A DNA stretch of 64,000 bases from contig JALHMG010000001.1 of NCBI GenBank assembly GCA_022844135.1, forward strand, positions 157,021 to 221,020, given 5' to 3'. The notes under the pieces were generated by a model. It saw only the letters and a list, made by a program, of their open reading frames with translations. It did no database searches and was not told the origin of the DNA. A program made the position numbers and the translations under genes. This DNA is from Lysobacterales bacterium (lineage in GTDB: Bacteria; Pseudomonadota; Gammaproteobacteria; Xanthomonadales; SZUA-5). How positions within the stretch are numbered: the first letter of the stretch is position 1; each line of letters opens with the position of its first letter. Below, one piece after another: positions 43,146-52,850 of this stretch.

Positions 43146-43547
43146 TCACTGGCGCTGGAGCGAAATGCGCGAACGACGCCAAGGGAATCGGGCCTGGCGC
43201 AGCTGCAGCCGCCAGCGATCCACGTCATGGAAGCACAAGTCCAGTGCGCAGTCGTCGACGACGCTGACGCGATCCAGGAGAAAACTGCCGTAGGGCACCG
43301 CCAGGCCGGTCTCTGCCACGATCCGGAGTTTCGCGTCGAGCAGCGTGAAGTGCGTAGATTCTTCGAACGGACAGCTAAAGTCCGTGATCAGCAACACGCC
43401 GTGCCGGGTTTGGTATTGATGAAGTAACTGGTAGCCCTCGACGTTCGCGCCTGTCGCTTCGCCATGGCGAAGTAACGGCGTTCGCAGCGGCCACGTTGTG
43501 TAGTCGCCAGGATGCTGGACGAGGGAAAAGCAAGAGAGCGGGGTCAT
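43146..43547 (-). CDS. Hypothetical protein, 133 aa
   Basis: A soluble beta-rich protein with a plausible fold (FTLLDAKLRIVAETGLAVPY, VSVVDDCALDLCFHDVDRWR) that I cannot assign. Its end abuts the HerA-like ATPase convergently with no gap. The coding bias is convincing. Confidence 0.6.
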   Translation of the reverse strand: MTPLSCFSLVQHPGDYTTWPLRTPLLRHGEATGANVEGYQLLHQYQTRHGVLLITDFSCPFEESTHFTLLDAKLRIVAETGLAVPYGSFLLDRVSVVDDCALDLCFHDVDRWRLQLRQARFPWRRSRISLQRQ

Positions 43548-43623
43548 CTACTATGCATGCGTTGAGTAAGGTGCCGGTTGCCAAGTTGTCCATGTACTGA
43601 TGAAATGCGCGCGTAGGTAATAG

Positions 43624-43854
43624 ATGGACAAGGTGACCAGAATCACTCAAGACCCAAGCGTCATGGGCGGCAGACCTTGTATTCGTGGGATGCGCGTAAC
43701 GGTTGGGATGATCGTCGGCCAAGTTGCGGCAGGCCGGAGCTTCGACCAAATACTGGCAGACTATCCGTACCTCCAACGCGATGACCTGGTAGACGCACTG
43801 CTTTATGCTGCCTGGCGCTCGGAGGAGCGAGAGATTGTCCTGTCAGCTGCGTGA
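43624..43854 (+). CDS. DUF433-family antitoxin, 76 aa
   Basis: ITQDPSVMGGRPCIRGMRVT is the DUF433 (VapB-like HTH) signature, followed by a helix-turn-helix with FDQILADYPYLQRDDLVDAL. Such proteins neutralise a DUF5615 PIN-like toxin encoded next to them. The frame overlaps the toxin start by four bases (GTGA). The antitoxin is intact while the toxin is broken. Confidence 0.88.
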   Translation: MDKVTRITQDPSVMGGRPCIRGMRVTVGMIVGQVAAGRSFDQILADYPYLQRDDLVDALLYAAWRSEEREIVLSAA

Positions 43855-44215
43855 AACTGCTCATAGATATGAACCTATCGCCGCGCTGGGTTCAGTATCT
43901 GACCGAGGCTGGATTTAGCGCATGCCACTGGACTTCGATCGGGCCGCAGGAGGCGCCTGACGAGAGCATTCTGGCGTACGCGGCCGCAGAGAAGCTCGTT
44001 GTTCTGACGCATGACCTGGACTTCAGCGCGATCCTTGCAGCCACGAAAGGGAACAGTCCGAGCGTAGTGCAGGTTCATTAGGAAGTGCTCGCGCCGGAAG
44101 CAATTGGCCTGCAAGTCGTAGCTGATTGAAGCAGATGCAAACAGTACTTGCGGCAGGCGCGTTGATCTCAGTCGATCCCAAACGGGCTCGCGTTCGGATG
44201 TTGCCACTTCCATGA
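43851..44215 (+). pseudogene. DUF5615 PIN-like toxin, degraded
   Basis: Starts at GTG 43851 with MKLLIDMNLSPRWVQYLTEA and HDLDFSAILAATKGNSPSVV, the PIN-like toxin core. An in-frame TAG at 44079-44081 cuts it at 76 residues. The remaining family sequence is still readable (EVLAPEAIGLQVVAD, then after a frameshift near 44128 LKQMQTVLAAGALISVDPKR and ARVRMLPLP). So the toxin lost its C-terminal third by two lesions. The acidic catalytic residues of the first part remain. Confidence 0.8.
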
Positions 44216-44261
44216 GTGCTGTCCCCATTCACTTGCCACCATTGATCGCGAGTTAAACCAA

Positions 44262-44681
44262 ATGGCTTATTTCTGGACCAAAACGCTGCACATCCTGTTC
44301 GTCATCGCCTGGATGGCGGCGGTCTTTTATCTGCCGCGAATTCTGGTGAATCTGGCGGAGGCCGGAGATCACCCGGCGGTACGCGAGCGGCTGGTATTGA
44401 TGGGCCGGCGCCTCTATGGCTTCGGCCATGCGATGTTCGGGATCGCATTGATCCTGGGCATGGTGCTGTGGATGCATTTCAGGATCGGCGGCGGATGGAT
44501 GCACGCCAAGCTGACCCTGGTGCTTGTACTGATGGGCTATTACATTGTCACGGGCCGCTATGTGAAGCGCGCTGCTGCGGGCGGCGCTTTGCCGAGTGCG
44601 ACGTTCTTTCGCTGGTTCAACGAAGCGCCGTTGTTGCTCGCGATCCCGATCATCTATCTGGTGGTCGCCAAGCCGTTCTGA
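44262..44681 (+). CDS. HemJ-like protoporphyrinogen oxidase family (CopD-related) membrane protein, 139 aa
   Basis: Four transmembrane helices with TLHILFVIAWMAAVFYLPRI (conserved His) and MHAKLTLVLVLMGYYIVT (conserved Lys), as in HemJ (UPF0093), which oxidises protoporphyrinogen IX to protoporphyrin IX in haem synthesis. HemJ is normal in bacteria without HemG or HemY. Its TGA overlaps the next start (TGATG), so it leads an operon with the CPXCG protein. Confidence 0.82.
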   Translation: MAYFWTKTLHILFVIAWMAAVFYLPRILVNLAEAGDHPAVRERLVLMGRRLYGFGHAMFGIALILGMVLWMHFRIGGGWMHAKLTLVLVLMGYYIVTGRYVKRAAAGGALPSATFFRWFNEAPLLLAIPIIYLVVAKPF

Positions 44682-44998
44682 TGCGCAGCCAGCCGCCATC
44701 GCCGGGTTCTCTTCTTGCGGCTGCGCTGAGCGTCGATGCTGCCAGTGTCGATGCCTTGTATGGTCTGGAACCGGTGTTCGAGCCCGGCAGCGATCCGCGC
44801 CAGCGGCCCTTGACCGATTGGGCGAAGATCGAATGTCCGCACTGCTGGCAGTCGTATGAGATCGCTATCGATCTGACGTTGGGCGATCAGCAGTTGCTGG
44901 AAGACTGCCAGCACTGCTGCCGCGGTCTGGCGATTTTCGTGGCAGTCGTCGACGATGGCCGGGCGATGCAAGTCCACACCGAGAAGGCCTTCGATTGA
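44681..44998 (+). CDS. CPXCG-motif cysteine-rich protein, 105 aa
   Basis: A zinc-ribbon-like C-terminal half with CPHCWQSYEIAIDL and DCQHCCRGLAIFVAVVDDGR, matching the CPXCG family, whose role is unknown. The first motif reads CPHCW instead of CPxCG, a change at the glycine. It overlaps the downstream flavoprotein start by four bases (TTGA). Confidence 0.82.
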   Translation: MRSQPPSPGSLLAAALSVDAASVDALYGLEPVFEPGSDPRQRPLTDWAKIECPHCWQSYEIAIDLTLGDQQLLEDCQHCCRGLAIFVAVVDDGRAMQVHTEKAFD

Positions 44999-46182
44999 CG
45001 CGGCGCGTGATCGTGGTTGGCGCCGGGCCGGCCGGACTGATGGCCGCGCAAACCGCGCTGGCGGCTGGCGCCAGGGTCGATGTATTCGACCAGATGGCGT
45101 CCCCCGCGCGAAAGTTCTTGATCGCCGGAAAAGGCGGACTGAACTTGACGCACAGCGAGCCCTTCGAGCGTTTCGTTGCCCGCTATGGCGTGCGTGCGGC
45201 CATCGTGCGCGGTTGGTTACAGGCATTCGATGCCGATGCAATGCGGGCCTGGAGTGCGAGCCTGGGTTATCCCACCGTCGTCGGCTCGTCGGGGCGCGTG
45301 TTTCCCCACGACTTCAAAGCCGGGCCGCTGCTGCGCGCATGGCTGCGGCACCTGCGCGCTTGCGGCATGCGCTTGCACGCGGGCGCGCGCTGGACCGGCA
45401 TCGATGGCGATGCGCTCTGTTTCGAGCGCGACGGCGAAACGCTCCGGTGCGATTACGACGCTGCGATCTTCGCGCTCGGCGGCGGCAGCTGGGCCAAACT
45501 CGGCAGCGATGCGCGCTGGGTCGACAGGTTCGCCGCACTCGGTATCGACATCGCGCCGCTGAAGCCCGCCAATGTCGGCTTCGAACGCACCTGGAGTCCG
45601 GTGTTCATCGACCGCTTCGCGGGAACGCCGTTGAAGAATATCGAATGCTCGATCGGCGCCGTGCGCCGTCGCGGCGAGGCGTTGATCACCAGCTACGGCA
45701 TCGAAGGTTCGGTGGTTTATGCGCTGGGCGCGGCGATTCGCGATGCGGCCGAGCGCATCGTCGCGATCGATCTGGTGCCGGACCGATCGCTTGCAGCGTT
45801 GCAGATGGCGCTCGACCGACCCCGTGGCAAGCGAAGCATGAGCGAGCATCTGCGGCGCGCCGGCATCGACGCACTGCGCTTTGCCTTGCTCCGCGAGTGC
45901 GCGCCGGACGCCATCCAGAACATCGCGTCGATGGCGGCAGCCCTGAAAGCGCTGCCCGTGCGTCTTGGCCCGCCGCGACCGATCGACGAAGCCATCAGCA
46001 CCGCCGGCGGCGTACGTCTTGAGGAGCTCGATCACAACTTGCAGGTGCGCTCGCGACCCGGCTGGTATTGCGTCGGCGAAATGCTCGACTGGGAGGCGCC
46101 CACGGGCGGTTATCTGCTGACGGCGTGTATGGCGTCCGGCGTTGTGGCTGGCCGCCACGCTGCTTCAGGCAATCCAGGCTGA
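44995..46182 (+). CDS. TIGR03862 (HI0933-like) flavoprotein, 395 aa
   Basis: FAD-binding GxGxxG near the N-terminus (VIVVGAGPAGLMAAQTALAA), RKFLIAGKGGLNLTHSEPFE and a C-terminal GGYLLTACMASGVVAGRHAA that closes over the flavin match the BaiN/HI0933-like group. Some relatives are flavin-dependent reductases of steroids. The start is TTG 44995, the only one that fits the overlap with the upstream gene and the Rossmann motif. Confidence 0.85.
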   Translation: MTRRVIVVGAGPAGLMAAQTALAAGARVDVFDQMASPARKFLIAGKGGLNLTHSEPFERFVARYGVRAAIVRGWLQAFDADAMRAWSASLGYPTVVGSSGRVFPHDFKAGPLLRAWLRHLRACGMRLHAGARWTGIDGDALCFERDGETLRCDYDAAIFALGGGSWAKLGSDARWVDRFAALGIDIAPLKPANVGFERTWSPVFIDRFAGTPLKNIECSIGAVRRRGEALITSYGIEGSVVYALGAAIRDAAERIVAIDLVPDRSLAALQMALDRPRGKRSMSEHLRRAGIDALRFALLRECAPDAIQNIASMAAALKALPVRLGPPRPIDEAISTAGGVRLEELDHNLQVRSRPGWYCVGEMLDWEAPTGGYLLTACMASGVVAGRHAASGNPG

Positions 46183-46197
46183 CCGTCCGGGCGACTT

Positions 46198-46785
46198 TCA
46201 GGCGCGCGCTCGCGCCAGCGTTTGTCGACAATGCGCCAACACCCGATCGACCGCGTGGGTGGTAGCGCGTTCGATGCTGCAAATGCGTTCGAGCACGTGC
46301 TGGGCGCGTTCGTGACTCCACCCGACATAGCTGGTCAAGATATCGGTGTCGTTGCGAGGCGGGTTCGAATAGAGTTTGTCGATCAACGCATCGAGCATCG
46401 CCGCAATCGCCGGACGATCGCGAATGGCCATGCGTTGCAGTAAAGCACGCAACAGCGACCATTCGACCTGCGCAAAAGCCGCGTCGATGACCCGCGCCGG
46501 CGCAGCAGGTTCGTCTGCTGCGCGCAGTAGTTCGCGTACGATCGTCTGCTCGCATCCCAGCGGCCGCAGCGTCGTTTCATCGTTATTGCCGCTGCCCGAC
46601 AGCGATGCGCGATCCTCCCAGAGGTACATTGCGCCGCAGGATTTGCACCGCGCCAGATCGAAATCGAGCGCCAGGTCCTCGAACCGCAACATGCGCGTCG
46701 CGTCCGGCAACCTGTCTGCGCGTCCGCTGTTGGCGCGCAACGGTTGCGCCAGCGGAGCGCAATCTGGACATCGATCCTGGATCAT
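46198..46785 (-). CDS. Zinc-ribbon-containing hypothetical protein, 195 aa
   Basis: Two cysteine pairs (RCPDCAP near the N-terminus and RCKSCGAMYLWEDRA at residues 46-60) form a likely zinc ribbon. The rest is alpha-helical with WSLLRALLQRMAIRDRPAIA. No family is recognised. It converges with the TIGR03862 gene and is divergent from the SDR gene. Confidence 0.6.
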   Translation of the reverse strand: MIQDRCPDCAPLAQPLRANSGRADRLPDATRMLRFEDLALDFDLARCKSCGAMYLWEDRASLSGSGNNDETTLRPLGCEQTIVRELLRAADEPAAPARVIDAAFAQVEWSLLRALLQRMAIRDRPAIAAMLDALIDKLYSNPPRNDTDILTSYVGWSHERAQHVLERICSIERATTHAVDRVLAHCRQTLARARA

Positions 46786-46867
46786 CGGGGAATGATACGG
46801 CGCGTTGACCGCGTCGCCACGATGGCGCGACTATGGTCGCGGCCCCTGTCGATATCGGAGTGCTTGC

Positions 46868-47608
46868 ATGCCTACAGCCTTGATCACTGGCGCCAGCGGT
46901 GGCGTGGGCCGCGCGCTCGCCGCGCGCTTGCGTACCGCCGGATGGCGCCTGGTTCTCGTCAGCCGCGATGTGTCGCAGTTGGATTCGGCCGACGGCGATA
47001 TCGTGGTGCAATCGGACGTATCGACGCCCGGTGGCGCGGACGCTGCGCTGGCGTTGGCCGCGGAGCGCGGGGCTGGCGTGCCCGATGCGCTCATCAATTG
47101 CGCCGGCAGCACGTTGATCGCGCCCCTTGGCCGGGTCACAGCCGACTCGCTTCGACAATGTATGGAGGCAAACCTCAACACCGCATTCTTCTCCACGCAA
47201 TCGTACGCGCGCGCCGCCGCGGCGGCGCAAACGGCCGGCGCGGTGGTCGTGTTCAGCTCTGTTGTTGCCGGCATGGGCGTCAGCAACCACGCCGCGATCG
47301 CGGCGGCGAAAGGCGCTGTCGAGGCCTTCGTGCGCTCGGTGGCGGCGGATCTGTCCCACCAGCGCATCCGCATAAACGCGATCGCGCCCGGTTTGATGCG
47401 CACGCCGCTCACCGAGCGCATGCTGACCAACGAACGCAGCCAGCAGAACATCGCCGCGCAGTATCCGCTCGGCCATTTCGGCGAGGCGGCGGATGGCGCG
47501 GCTGTCGCGCAGTGGCTGATCTCGGAAGACGCGCGCTGGATCACCGGGCAGGTGATCCACCTCGACGGCGGCTTCAGCGCGGTGCGACCGATGGTCAAGC
47601 CGGCGTGA
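46868..47608 (+). CDS. SDR-family protein with an altered active site, 246 aa
   Basis: Short-chain dehydrogenase fold: TALITGASGGVGRALAARLR (cofactor loop), NCAGS and VFSSVVAG (catalytic serine). The usual YxxxK reads IAAAK (in HAAIAAAKGAV), so the catalytic tyrosine is absent while the lysine remains. C-terminal GQVIHLDGGFSAVRP is normal. It may be a non-classical SDR or a binding protein. The stop overlaps the photolyase GTG start, so it sits with a light-repair gene. Confidence 0.85.
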   Translation: MPTALITGASGGVGRALAARLRTAGWRLVLVSRDVSQLDSADGDIVVQSDVSTPGGADAALALAAERGAGVPDALINCAGSTLIAPLGRVTADSLRQCMEANLNTAFFSTQSYARAAAAAQTAGAVVVFSSVVAGMGVSNHAAIAAAKGAVEAFVRSVAADLSHQRIRINAIAPGLMRTPLTERMLTNERSQQNIAAQYPLGHFGEAADGAAVAQWLISEDARWITGQVIHLDGGFSAVRPMVKPA

Positions 47609-49044
47609 GGCGCGCCCTGGTATGGCTGCGTCGCGATCTGCGGCTGGCCGACAATCCCGCTCTGCACGCTGCGATTGGCGCCGGCTATGCGCCGATCCTG
47701 GCCTACATCCACGCGCCCGAAGAAGATGCGCCCTGGCAACCGGGCGCGGCGACGAAGTGGTGGCTGCACCACAGTCTTGCAGCGCTGACGGGCGGTATCG
47801 AGAAACTCGGCGGGCGGCTGTTGTTGCGCGCTGGCCACAGCGCAGCTGCGCTCGATGCGTTGATCGCCGACACTGGCGCCACGGCGGTGTACTGGAATCG
47901 ATTGTATGAGCCTGCAACGCGCGAGCGCGATACCGTCATCAAAGCGAACCTGAAATCCCGCGGCATCGATGCCCAGAGCTTTGCCGGCCATTTGCTCAGC
48001 GAGCCGTTTTCGATCAAAACCGGAGCGGGTGAGCCATACCGTGTGTTCACCCCGTATTGGCGCAATTTGTCGCAGCGCATCGACAGCAGCGCGCCTTTGC
48101 CGGCGCCGCGCGAACTGCCCGGAATCGCTGCGCACAGCCTGGCTCTCGATGCCCTCGCTTTGTTGCCTTCGATTCGTTGGGACAGCGGTTTCTCCGAACG
48201 CTTCACCCCCGGCGAGACCGGTGCGAACGAGGCGTTGGAGTTTTTCTGCGAAAGCGCACTGGAAAGCTACGCGAACGGTCGCGATCTGCCGGATCGCCAT
48301 GGCACGTCGCGCTTGTCGCCACACCTGCATTTTGGCGAGATTTCGCCACGCGCCATTGTGCATCGGCTGCTCGCGCACGCCGCGCCAGCGGCGAAACTGG
48401 TCGCCGAACCGTACTTGCGCGAACTTGGCTGGCGCGACTTCGGGCATCACCTGCTATTTCATTTTCCCCACTTGCACGACCAGCCGATGCAGCCGGCTTT
48501 CCAGGCTTTTCCGTGGGCGGAGGTGGACGCTGGGAAGCTGCGCGCATGGCAGCGCGGCCAAACTGGCATCCCGATCATCGACGCCGGCATGCGCGAGCTA
48601 TGGCAGACCGGGTGGATGCACAACCGCGTGCGCATGATCGTGGCCAGTTTTCTGACCAAGAACCTTCGCTATCACTGGCTGCACGGCGCGCGTTGGTTCT
48701 GGGATACCCTGCTTGACGCGGATCTGGCGAACAACACGCAGGGCTGGCAATGGACCGCCGGCTGCGGTGCCGACGCCGCGCCCTATTTCCGCGTGTTCAA
48801 CCCCGTCGCGCAGGGCGAGCGATTCGATCCGCTTGGCGTTTACGTCAAGCGCTTCGTGCCCGAGCTTAAGCAGCTTTCGCCGAAGGTCATCCATCAGCCG
48901 TGGAGCGTGGGCGGCGTGAGCGGTTATCCGAAGGCGCTGGTCGATTTGAAGCTGACGCGCGAGTCGGCATTGGCGGCGTTTGCGCAGATGCGAGCGAGCC
49001 TGTTGGAGCCAAACGCTACCGCGCAAACTCGCCCCAGCGATTGA
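47605..49044 (+). CDS. Deoxyribodipyrimidine photolyase, 479 aa
   Basis: Repairs cyclobutane pyrimidine dimers with FADH- and light. The N-terminal antenna domain begins [20 protein letters not shown]. The FAD domain has [37 protein letters not shown] and [20 protein letters not shown]. Tryptophans of the electron-transfer chain are in the expected places. The start is GTG 47605 by overlap with the SDR stop. The 3' end overlaps convergent rnt by 29 bp. Confidence 0.92.
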   Translation: MRRALVWLRRDLRLADNPALHAAIGAGYAPILAYIHAPEEDAPWQPGAATKWWLHHSLAALTGGIEKLGGRLLLRAGHSAAALDALIADTGATAVYWNRLYEPATRERDTVIKANLKSRGIDAQSFAGHLLSEPFSIKTGAGEPYRVFTPYWRNLSQRIDSSAPLPAPRELPGIAAHSLALDALALLPSIRWDSGFSERFTPGETGANEALEFFCESALESYANGRDLPDRHGTSRLSPHLHFGEISPRAIVHRLLAHAAPAAKLVAEPYLRELGWRDFGHHLLFHFPHLHDQPMQPAFQAFPWAEVDAGKLRAWQRGQTGIPIIDAGMRELWQTGWMHNRVRMIVASFLTKNLRYHWLHGARWFWDTLLDADLANNTQGWQWTAGCGADAAPYFRVFNPVAQGERFDPLGVYVKRFVPELKQLSPKVIHQPWSVGGVSGYPKALVDLKLTRESALAAFAQMRASLLEPNATAQTRPSD

Positions 49045-49624
49045 CGATGGTGCAGAACAAGTCGGCGGTCTGCTCGGCATCGTAGACGGCCGAGTGCGCC
49101 TGGCTGGTATCCCAATCGATGCCGGCGGCTTTGAGCGCTTTGGCCAGTACCGTCTGGCCGTATGCCAGCGCCGCGAGGCTCACCGTGTCGAAGGTGCTGA
49201 ACGGATGGAACGGCGAGCGTTTGTGGCCGGTTCTGGCGATGGCGGCGTTCAAAAAGCCGAGGTCGAACGCGGCGTTGTGGCCGACCAGTATCGTGCGTTG
49301 GCAGTCGTATCGCTTCTGCGCTTTGCGCACCGGTTCGAAAATCGCATCGAGCGCCTCGCGTTCCGGCAACGCGCCTCGCAGCGGATGGTAAGGATCGGGA
49401 ATGCCGATCACTTCGAGCGCTTTAGGATCGAGTTTGGCTCCCGGAAACGGCAATACATGTGCCGAGACCGTGTTGCCGCGGACGAGCCTCCCGTCTTGCC
49501 AGTCGAGCATCACGGCGGCGATTTCCAGCAGCGCATGCTGGGTGTGATCGAAACCGCCGCATTCGACATCGACGACGACGGGATAGAAGCCGCGAAACCG
49601 TTCTGCCAGCGTGGTTGTGTTCAA
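49016..49624 (-). CDS. rnt: Ribonuclease T, 202 aa
   Basis: A DEDDh 3'-exonuclease that trims the 3' end of tRNA and other stable RNAs. Visible are [20 protein letters not shown] (Asp and Glu ligands), [18 protein letters not shown] (Asp) and [15 protein letters not shown] (His and Asp). The start is TTG 49624, which overlaps the parC stop (TTGA). A much longer open frame upstream is antisense to coding structure and not real. Confidence 0.9.
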   Translation of the reverse strand: MNTTTLAERFRGFYPVVVDVECGGFDHTQHALLEIAAVMLDWQDGRLVRGNTVSAHVLPFPGAKLDPKALEVIGIPDPYHPLRGALPEREALDAIFEPVRKAQKRYDCQRTILVGHNAAFDLGFLNAAIARTGHKRSPFHPFSTFDTVSLAALAYGQTVLAKALKAAGIDWDTSQAHSAVYDAEQTADLFCTIVNRWGEFAR

Positions 49625-51861
49625 CCGACAATCTCCAGGCGATCGACTCGCTGCAAGCCGCGTGGCAGCAAGCCGCCGCGTTGCGCGCGTGTGCCGCGGT
49701 AGGCATCCAGATCGCCGCCTTTCAGGCGCGTGATGCGCCCGCCGGCGACGACCACCAGTTCTTGGTTCGGCTGGAACACGGCAATGGTCAGCATTCCAGC
49801 GCCCGCTTCGCGCTTGCTCGCTGGCAGATTGATGATCTTGTTGCCTTTGCCCTTGTCCAGCTCCGGCAGCTCGCTCAGCGGGAACACGAGCAAATGCCCG
49901 TCGCTCGTTGCCGCTGCAATCAACGCGCTGCTCACGGCCCCTGGCACGATCACCGGTTCGATCACCGTGCTGCCCTCGGGAACGGTCAACACCTGTTTGC
50001 CGGCGCGATGGCGCGAAACCAGCGACTCCAGTTTGGTCACGAAGCCATAACCGGCGCTCGTCGCAAGCACCAGCGCGCTCGATTCCTCGCCGGCAATCGC
50101 CGCCAGGAAGCGCGCGCCGCTGGGTGGATCGAAGCGCCCCGTGAGCGGCTCGCCCTGGCCGCGCGCGCTCGGCAAGGTGTGCGCGGCGCACGCATAGGCG
50201 CGACCGGTGCTATCGAGGAACACCGCTTGTTGGTTGCTGCGGCCGCGCGCGCCAGCGAGGAAGCGATCGCCCTCGCGATAGCTGAGTTGAGCCGCATCAA
50301 TGTCGTGGCCCTTCGCGGCTCGCGCCCAGCCTTTTTCGCTCAGGATGATCGTGACCGGCTCGGATGGCGTCAGATCGGCCTCGCTGAGCGCCTTGGCCAC
50401 CTCGCGCTCGACCAGCGGCGATTGGCGATCGTCGCCGTAAGTCTTGGCATCGGCCTCCAGCTCTTTTTTGATCAGATTCTTGAGTTTGGTTTTCGAGGCC
50501 AGGAGCGCGTTGAGATCGGCCTGCTCTTTGGCCAACTCCTGCTGCTCGCCGCGAATCTTCATCTCTTCCAGGCGCGCCAGTTGCCGCAGCTTGGTTTCGA
50601 GGATGTATTCGGCCTGCGCATCCGACAACGCAAAACGCGCAATCAGGACCGGCTTGGGTTCGTCCTCAGTGCGGACGATGCGAATCACTTCATCCAGATT
50701 CAGGAAGGCGATCAGCAAGCCTTCCAAAAGGTGCAGGCGCTTCTCGATTTTTTCCAGGCGATGGCTGATGCGACGCTTGACCGTATCGGTGCGGAAGGTC
50801 AGCCACTCGGTCAGCATCAGCTTCAGCGGCTTGACCTGCGGGCGGCCGTCCAGGCCGATCATGTTCAAGTTGACGCGATAGCTTTTTTCGAGCTCGGTTG
50901 TCGCGAACAGATGTTGCATCAACTCATCGACATCGACGCGATTGCTGCGCGGCATGATCAGGATGCGGATCGGTTGGCGATGGTCGCCCTCGTCGCGCAG
51001 GTCTTCCACCATCGGCAATTTCTTCGCCTTAATCTGCTCGGCGATCTGCTCCATGATCTTCGTCGGCGACACCTGATAGGGCAGGGCGGTGATGACGATG
51101 TTGCCGTTCTCGCGGGTGTATATCGCACGGGCGCGGACGGAGCCGTTGCCGGTCTCGTAGAGCTTCAGGAGTTCCGTGCGCGGCGTGATGATTTCCGCAG
51201 CGGTTGGAAAATCCGGACCACGCACGTGTTCGCACAAGTCCTGCGTGGTGGCGTCCGGATCGTCCAGCAGGCGAATGCAGGCGCTCACCACTTCGCGCAC
51301 GTTGTGCGGTGGGATATCGGTCGCCATGCCCACGGCGATGCCGGTGGTGCCGTTGATCAGCACATTCGGCAAGCGCGATGGCAGCCACGAGGGCTCTTCG
51401 CGCGAGCCGTCGTAATTGGCTTCCCACTCGACCGTGCCCTGGCCCAACTCGTCGAGCAGCACCTTGGCGTACTGCGTCATCTTCGCTTCGGTGTAGCGCA
51501 TCGCCGCAAAGCTCTTCGGGTTGTCCTGCGAGCCGAAGTTGCCCTGGCCATCGATCAGCGGATAGCGATAGCTGAAAGGCTGCGCCATCAACACCAGCGC
51601 GTCGTAACAGGCGGTGTCGCCGTGCGGATGGTAGTTACCGATCACATCGCCAACGGTTTTGGCGCACTTGCGATGCTTGGCCTGAAAGCTCAAGCCGAGA
51701 TCGCTCATCGCATACAAGATGCGCCGCTGCACCGGCTTCAAGCCGTCGCCAATGAACGGCAGCGCGCGGTCCAGCACCACATACATCGAGTAGTCGAGAT
51801 ACGCTCTTTCGGCGTATTCCTTGAGCGGGATCTGCTCAAAGGGCGTCATTTCCGTAGCCAT
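49621..51861 (-). CDS. parC: DNA topoisomerase IV subunit A, 746 aa
   Basis: ParC cuts and rejoins DNA to decatenate chromosomes with Par[21 protein letters not shown], the quinolone-region [20 protein letters not shown], the catalytic tyrosine in [10 protein letters not shown] and [18 protein letters not shown] are present, and the C-terminal beta-pinwheel is complete. I start at 51861 ([10 protein letters not shown]). Residues matching E. coli Ser80 and Glu84 are Thr and Asp here. parE is not adjacent. Confidence 0.95.
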   Translation of the reverse strand: MATEMTPFEQIPLKEYAERAYLDYSMYVVLDRALPFIGDGLKPVQRRILYAMSDLGLSFQAKHRKCAKTVGDVIGNYHPHGDTACYDALVLMAQPFSYRYPLIDGQGNFGSQDNPKSFAAMRYTEAKMTQYAKVLLDELGQGTVEWEANYDGSREEPSWLPSRLPNVLINGTTGIAVGMATDIPPHNVREVVSACIRLLDDPDATTQDLCEHVRGPDFPTAAEIITPRTELLKLYETGNGSVRARAIYTRENGNIVITALPYQVSPTKIMEQIAEQIKAKKLPMVEDLRDEGDHRQPIRILIMPRSNRVDVDELMQHLFATTELEKSYRVNLNMIGLDGRPQVKPLKLMLTEWLTFRTDTVKRRISHRLEKIEKRLHLLEGLLIAFLNLDEVIRIVRTEDEPKPVLIARFALSDAQAEYILETKLRQLARLEEMKIRGEQQELAKEQADLNALLASKTKLKNLIKKELEADAKTYGDDRQSPLVEREVAKALSEADLTPSEPVTIILSEKGWARAAKGHDIDAAQLSYREGDRFLAGARGRSNQQAVFLDSTGRAYACAAHTLPSARGQGEPLTGRFDPPSGARFLAAIAGEESSALVLATSAGYGFVTKLESLVSRHRAGKQVLTVPEGSTVIEPVIVPGAVSSALIAAATSDGHLLVFPLSELPELDKGKGNKIINLPASKREAGAGMLTIAVFQPNQELVVVAGGRITRLKGGDLDAYRGTRAQRGGLLPRGLQRVDRLEIVG

Positions 51862-51987
51862 TCGCTGCGACACATCCAACTGAACGAAGCCCGCCAATCT
51901 AGCGCATCTGAGCGCGCCATATGGTTGACGCGCTTTGAGCTGCGCGGCTATCGTTCACGGCTCTCGTCGATCCGTCTGGATCCGCAC

Positions 51988-52062
51988 GGGCGGTTAGCTC
52001 AGCGGTAGAGCACTGCTTTCACACGGCAGGGGTCACTGGTTCGATCCCAGTACCGCCCACCA
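51988..52062 (+). tRNA. tRNA-Val (CAC anticodon)
   Basis: All cloverleaf parts pair: acceptor GGGCGGT/ACCGCCC, D stem GCTC/GAGC, anticodon stem CTGCT/GGCAG with loop TTCACAC (anticodon CAC), T stem ACTGG/CCAGT with loop TTCGATC. The 3' CCA is encoded (ACCA at 52059-52062). It lies upstream of parC on the opposite strand, and no integrase or direct-repeat attachment site is seen next to it. Confidence 0.95.
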
Positions 52063-52161
52063 ATCCGACTAGTGAAGTGATTTGCAGCGCCGACCTGGCG
52101 CTAGTCGCGTATTGGCCAAATGCGGGTCATTGCATGCGCCGCGGCGCCCACGTTGGCGGCA

Positions 52162-52605
52162 TCAGACGTTTGCAACTGTCGTAACTTCCAGCCTCTGGCC
52201 CAACGCAGCTAACGCAACTTCCACTTGGTCGAGACGCGAGGCGTGGTTCATGTCGAGCAGGCGATCGACTTGCGGCATGTGCCAGCCCAAGCGCCGCGCC
52301 AGTTCGCTCTTGCGCACACCTTGATCGCGCATCGTCTGGTAGATCGATAGCGAGATGCATGCCTGCGCTGTGGGGCGTACGGTGTGCTGGTCACGTTTGG
52401 GTTTGCTGGCTTTTGGCAGGTCGGTTCCGTCGTCGGTATAGAACGACAACGCGGATTCCAGCGCATCGACGGCGCGCATTAACGCTTCGGCTTCATCGTC
52501 GCCGAAGGTATGCGCTTCGGGCACGTCCGGAAAACTCACCAGAAATGAGCCGTTGGTGTCCGGCGTCAACGTGACCGGGTAATCCAGGTTGATCGACTTT
52601 TTCAT
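52162..52605 (-). CDS. hicB: HicB-family antitoxin, 147 aa
   Basis: An N-terminal HicB fold (MKKSINLDYPVTLTPDTNGS, FLVSFPDVPEAHTFGDDEAE) and a C-terminal helix-turn-helix (VRKSELARRLGWHMPQVDRL) for autoregulation. HicB binds and blocks HicA and represses the operon. It overlaps the 3' end of hicA by four bases (ATGA), so hicA is first. Confidence 0.9.
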   Translation of the reverse strand: MKKSINLDYPVTLTPDTNGSFLVSFPDVPEAHTFGDDEAEALMRAVDALESALSFYTDDGTDLPKASKPKRDQHTVRPTAQACISLSIYQTMRDQGVRKSELARRLGWHMPQVDRLLDMNHASRLDQVEVALAALGQRLEVTTVANV

Positions 52606-52781
52606 TTCAATCCCAAGTCCTTCTTTATCGATTGCTCCAATCCTTTGCCGATCTCGCGCGAACCATGCATCGGCAGAACTGAGCGCCTGCCGTTCAGCTC
52701 TACCTTCAAGTGACCGCCTTTGCCCGGTGTGAACGTGGCACCGAGCGTTGCCAGCCAGCGCTTGAATTGGTTGCTGTTCAT
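52602..52781 (-). CDS. hicA: HicA-family mRNA interferase toxin, 59 aa
   Basis: Encoded just upstream of hicB, with MNSNQFKRWLATLGATFTPG at the start and GGHLKVELNGRRSVLPMHGS, the double-stranded-RNA-binding-like fold with the catalytic His in GGHLK. HicA cleaves mRNA when freed from HicB. At 59 residues it is full length for the family but short enough to be missed by length filters. The pair looks intact. Confidence 0.88.
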   Translation of the reverse strand: MNSNQFKRWLATLGATFTPGKGGHLKVELNGRRSVLPMHGSREIGKGLEQSIKKDLGLK

Positions 52782-52850
52782 CGTCGAAATTTCAACACAT
52801 TGGTTGCATCAAGCGCAACAATTCTGTTGCGCAGGTTCGGCCGACGATTC

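Noticed and set aside
49459-52008. 849-aa plus-strand ORF opposite parC
   Set aside because: Antisense to an unmistakable topoisomerase gene.
51988-52062. Integrated element at tRNA-Val
   Set aside because: No integrase and no direct repeat of the tRNA 3' end is seen nearby; hicAB alone is not enough.
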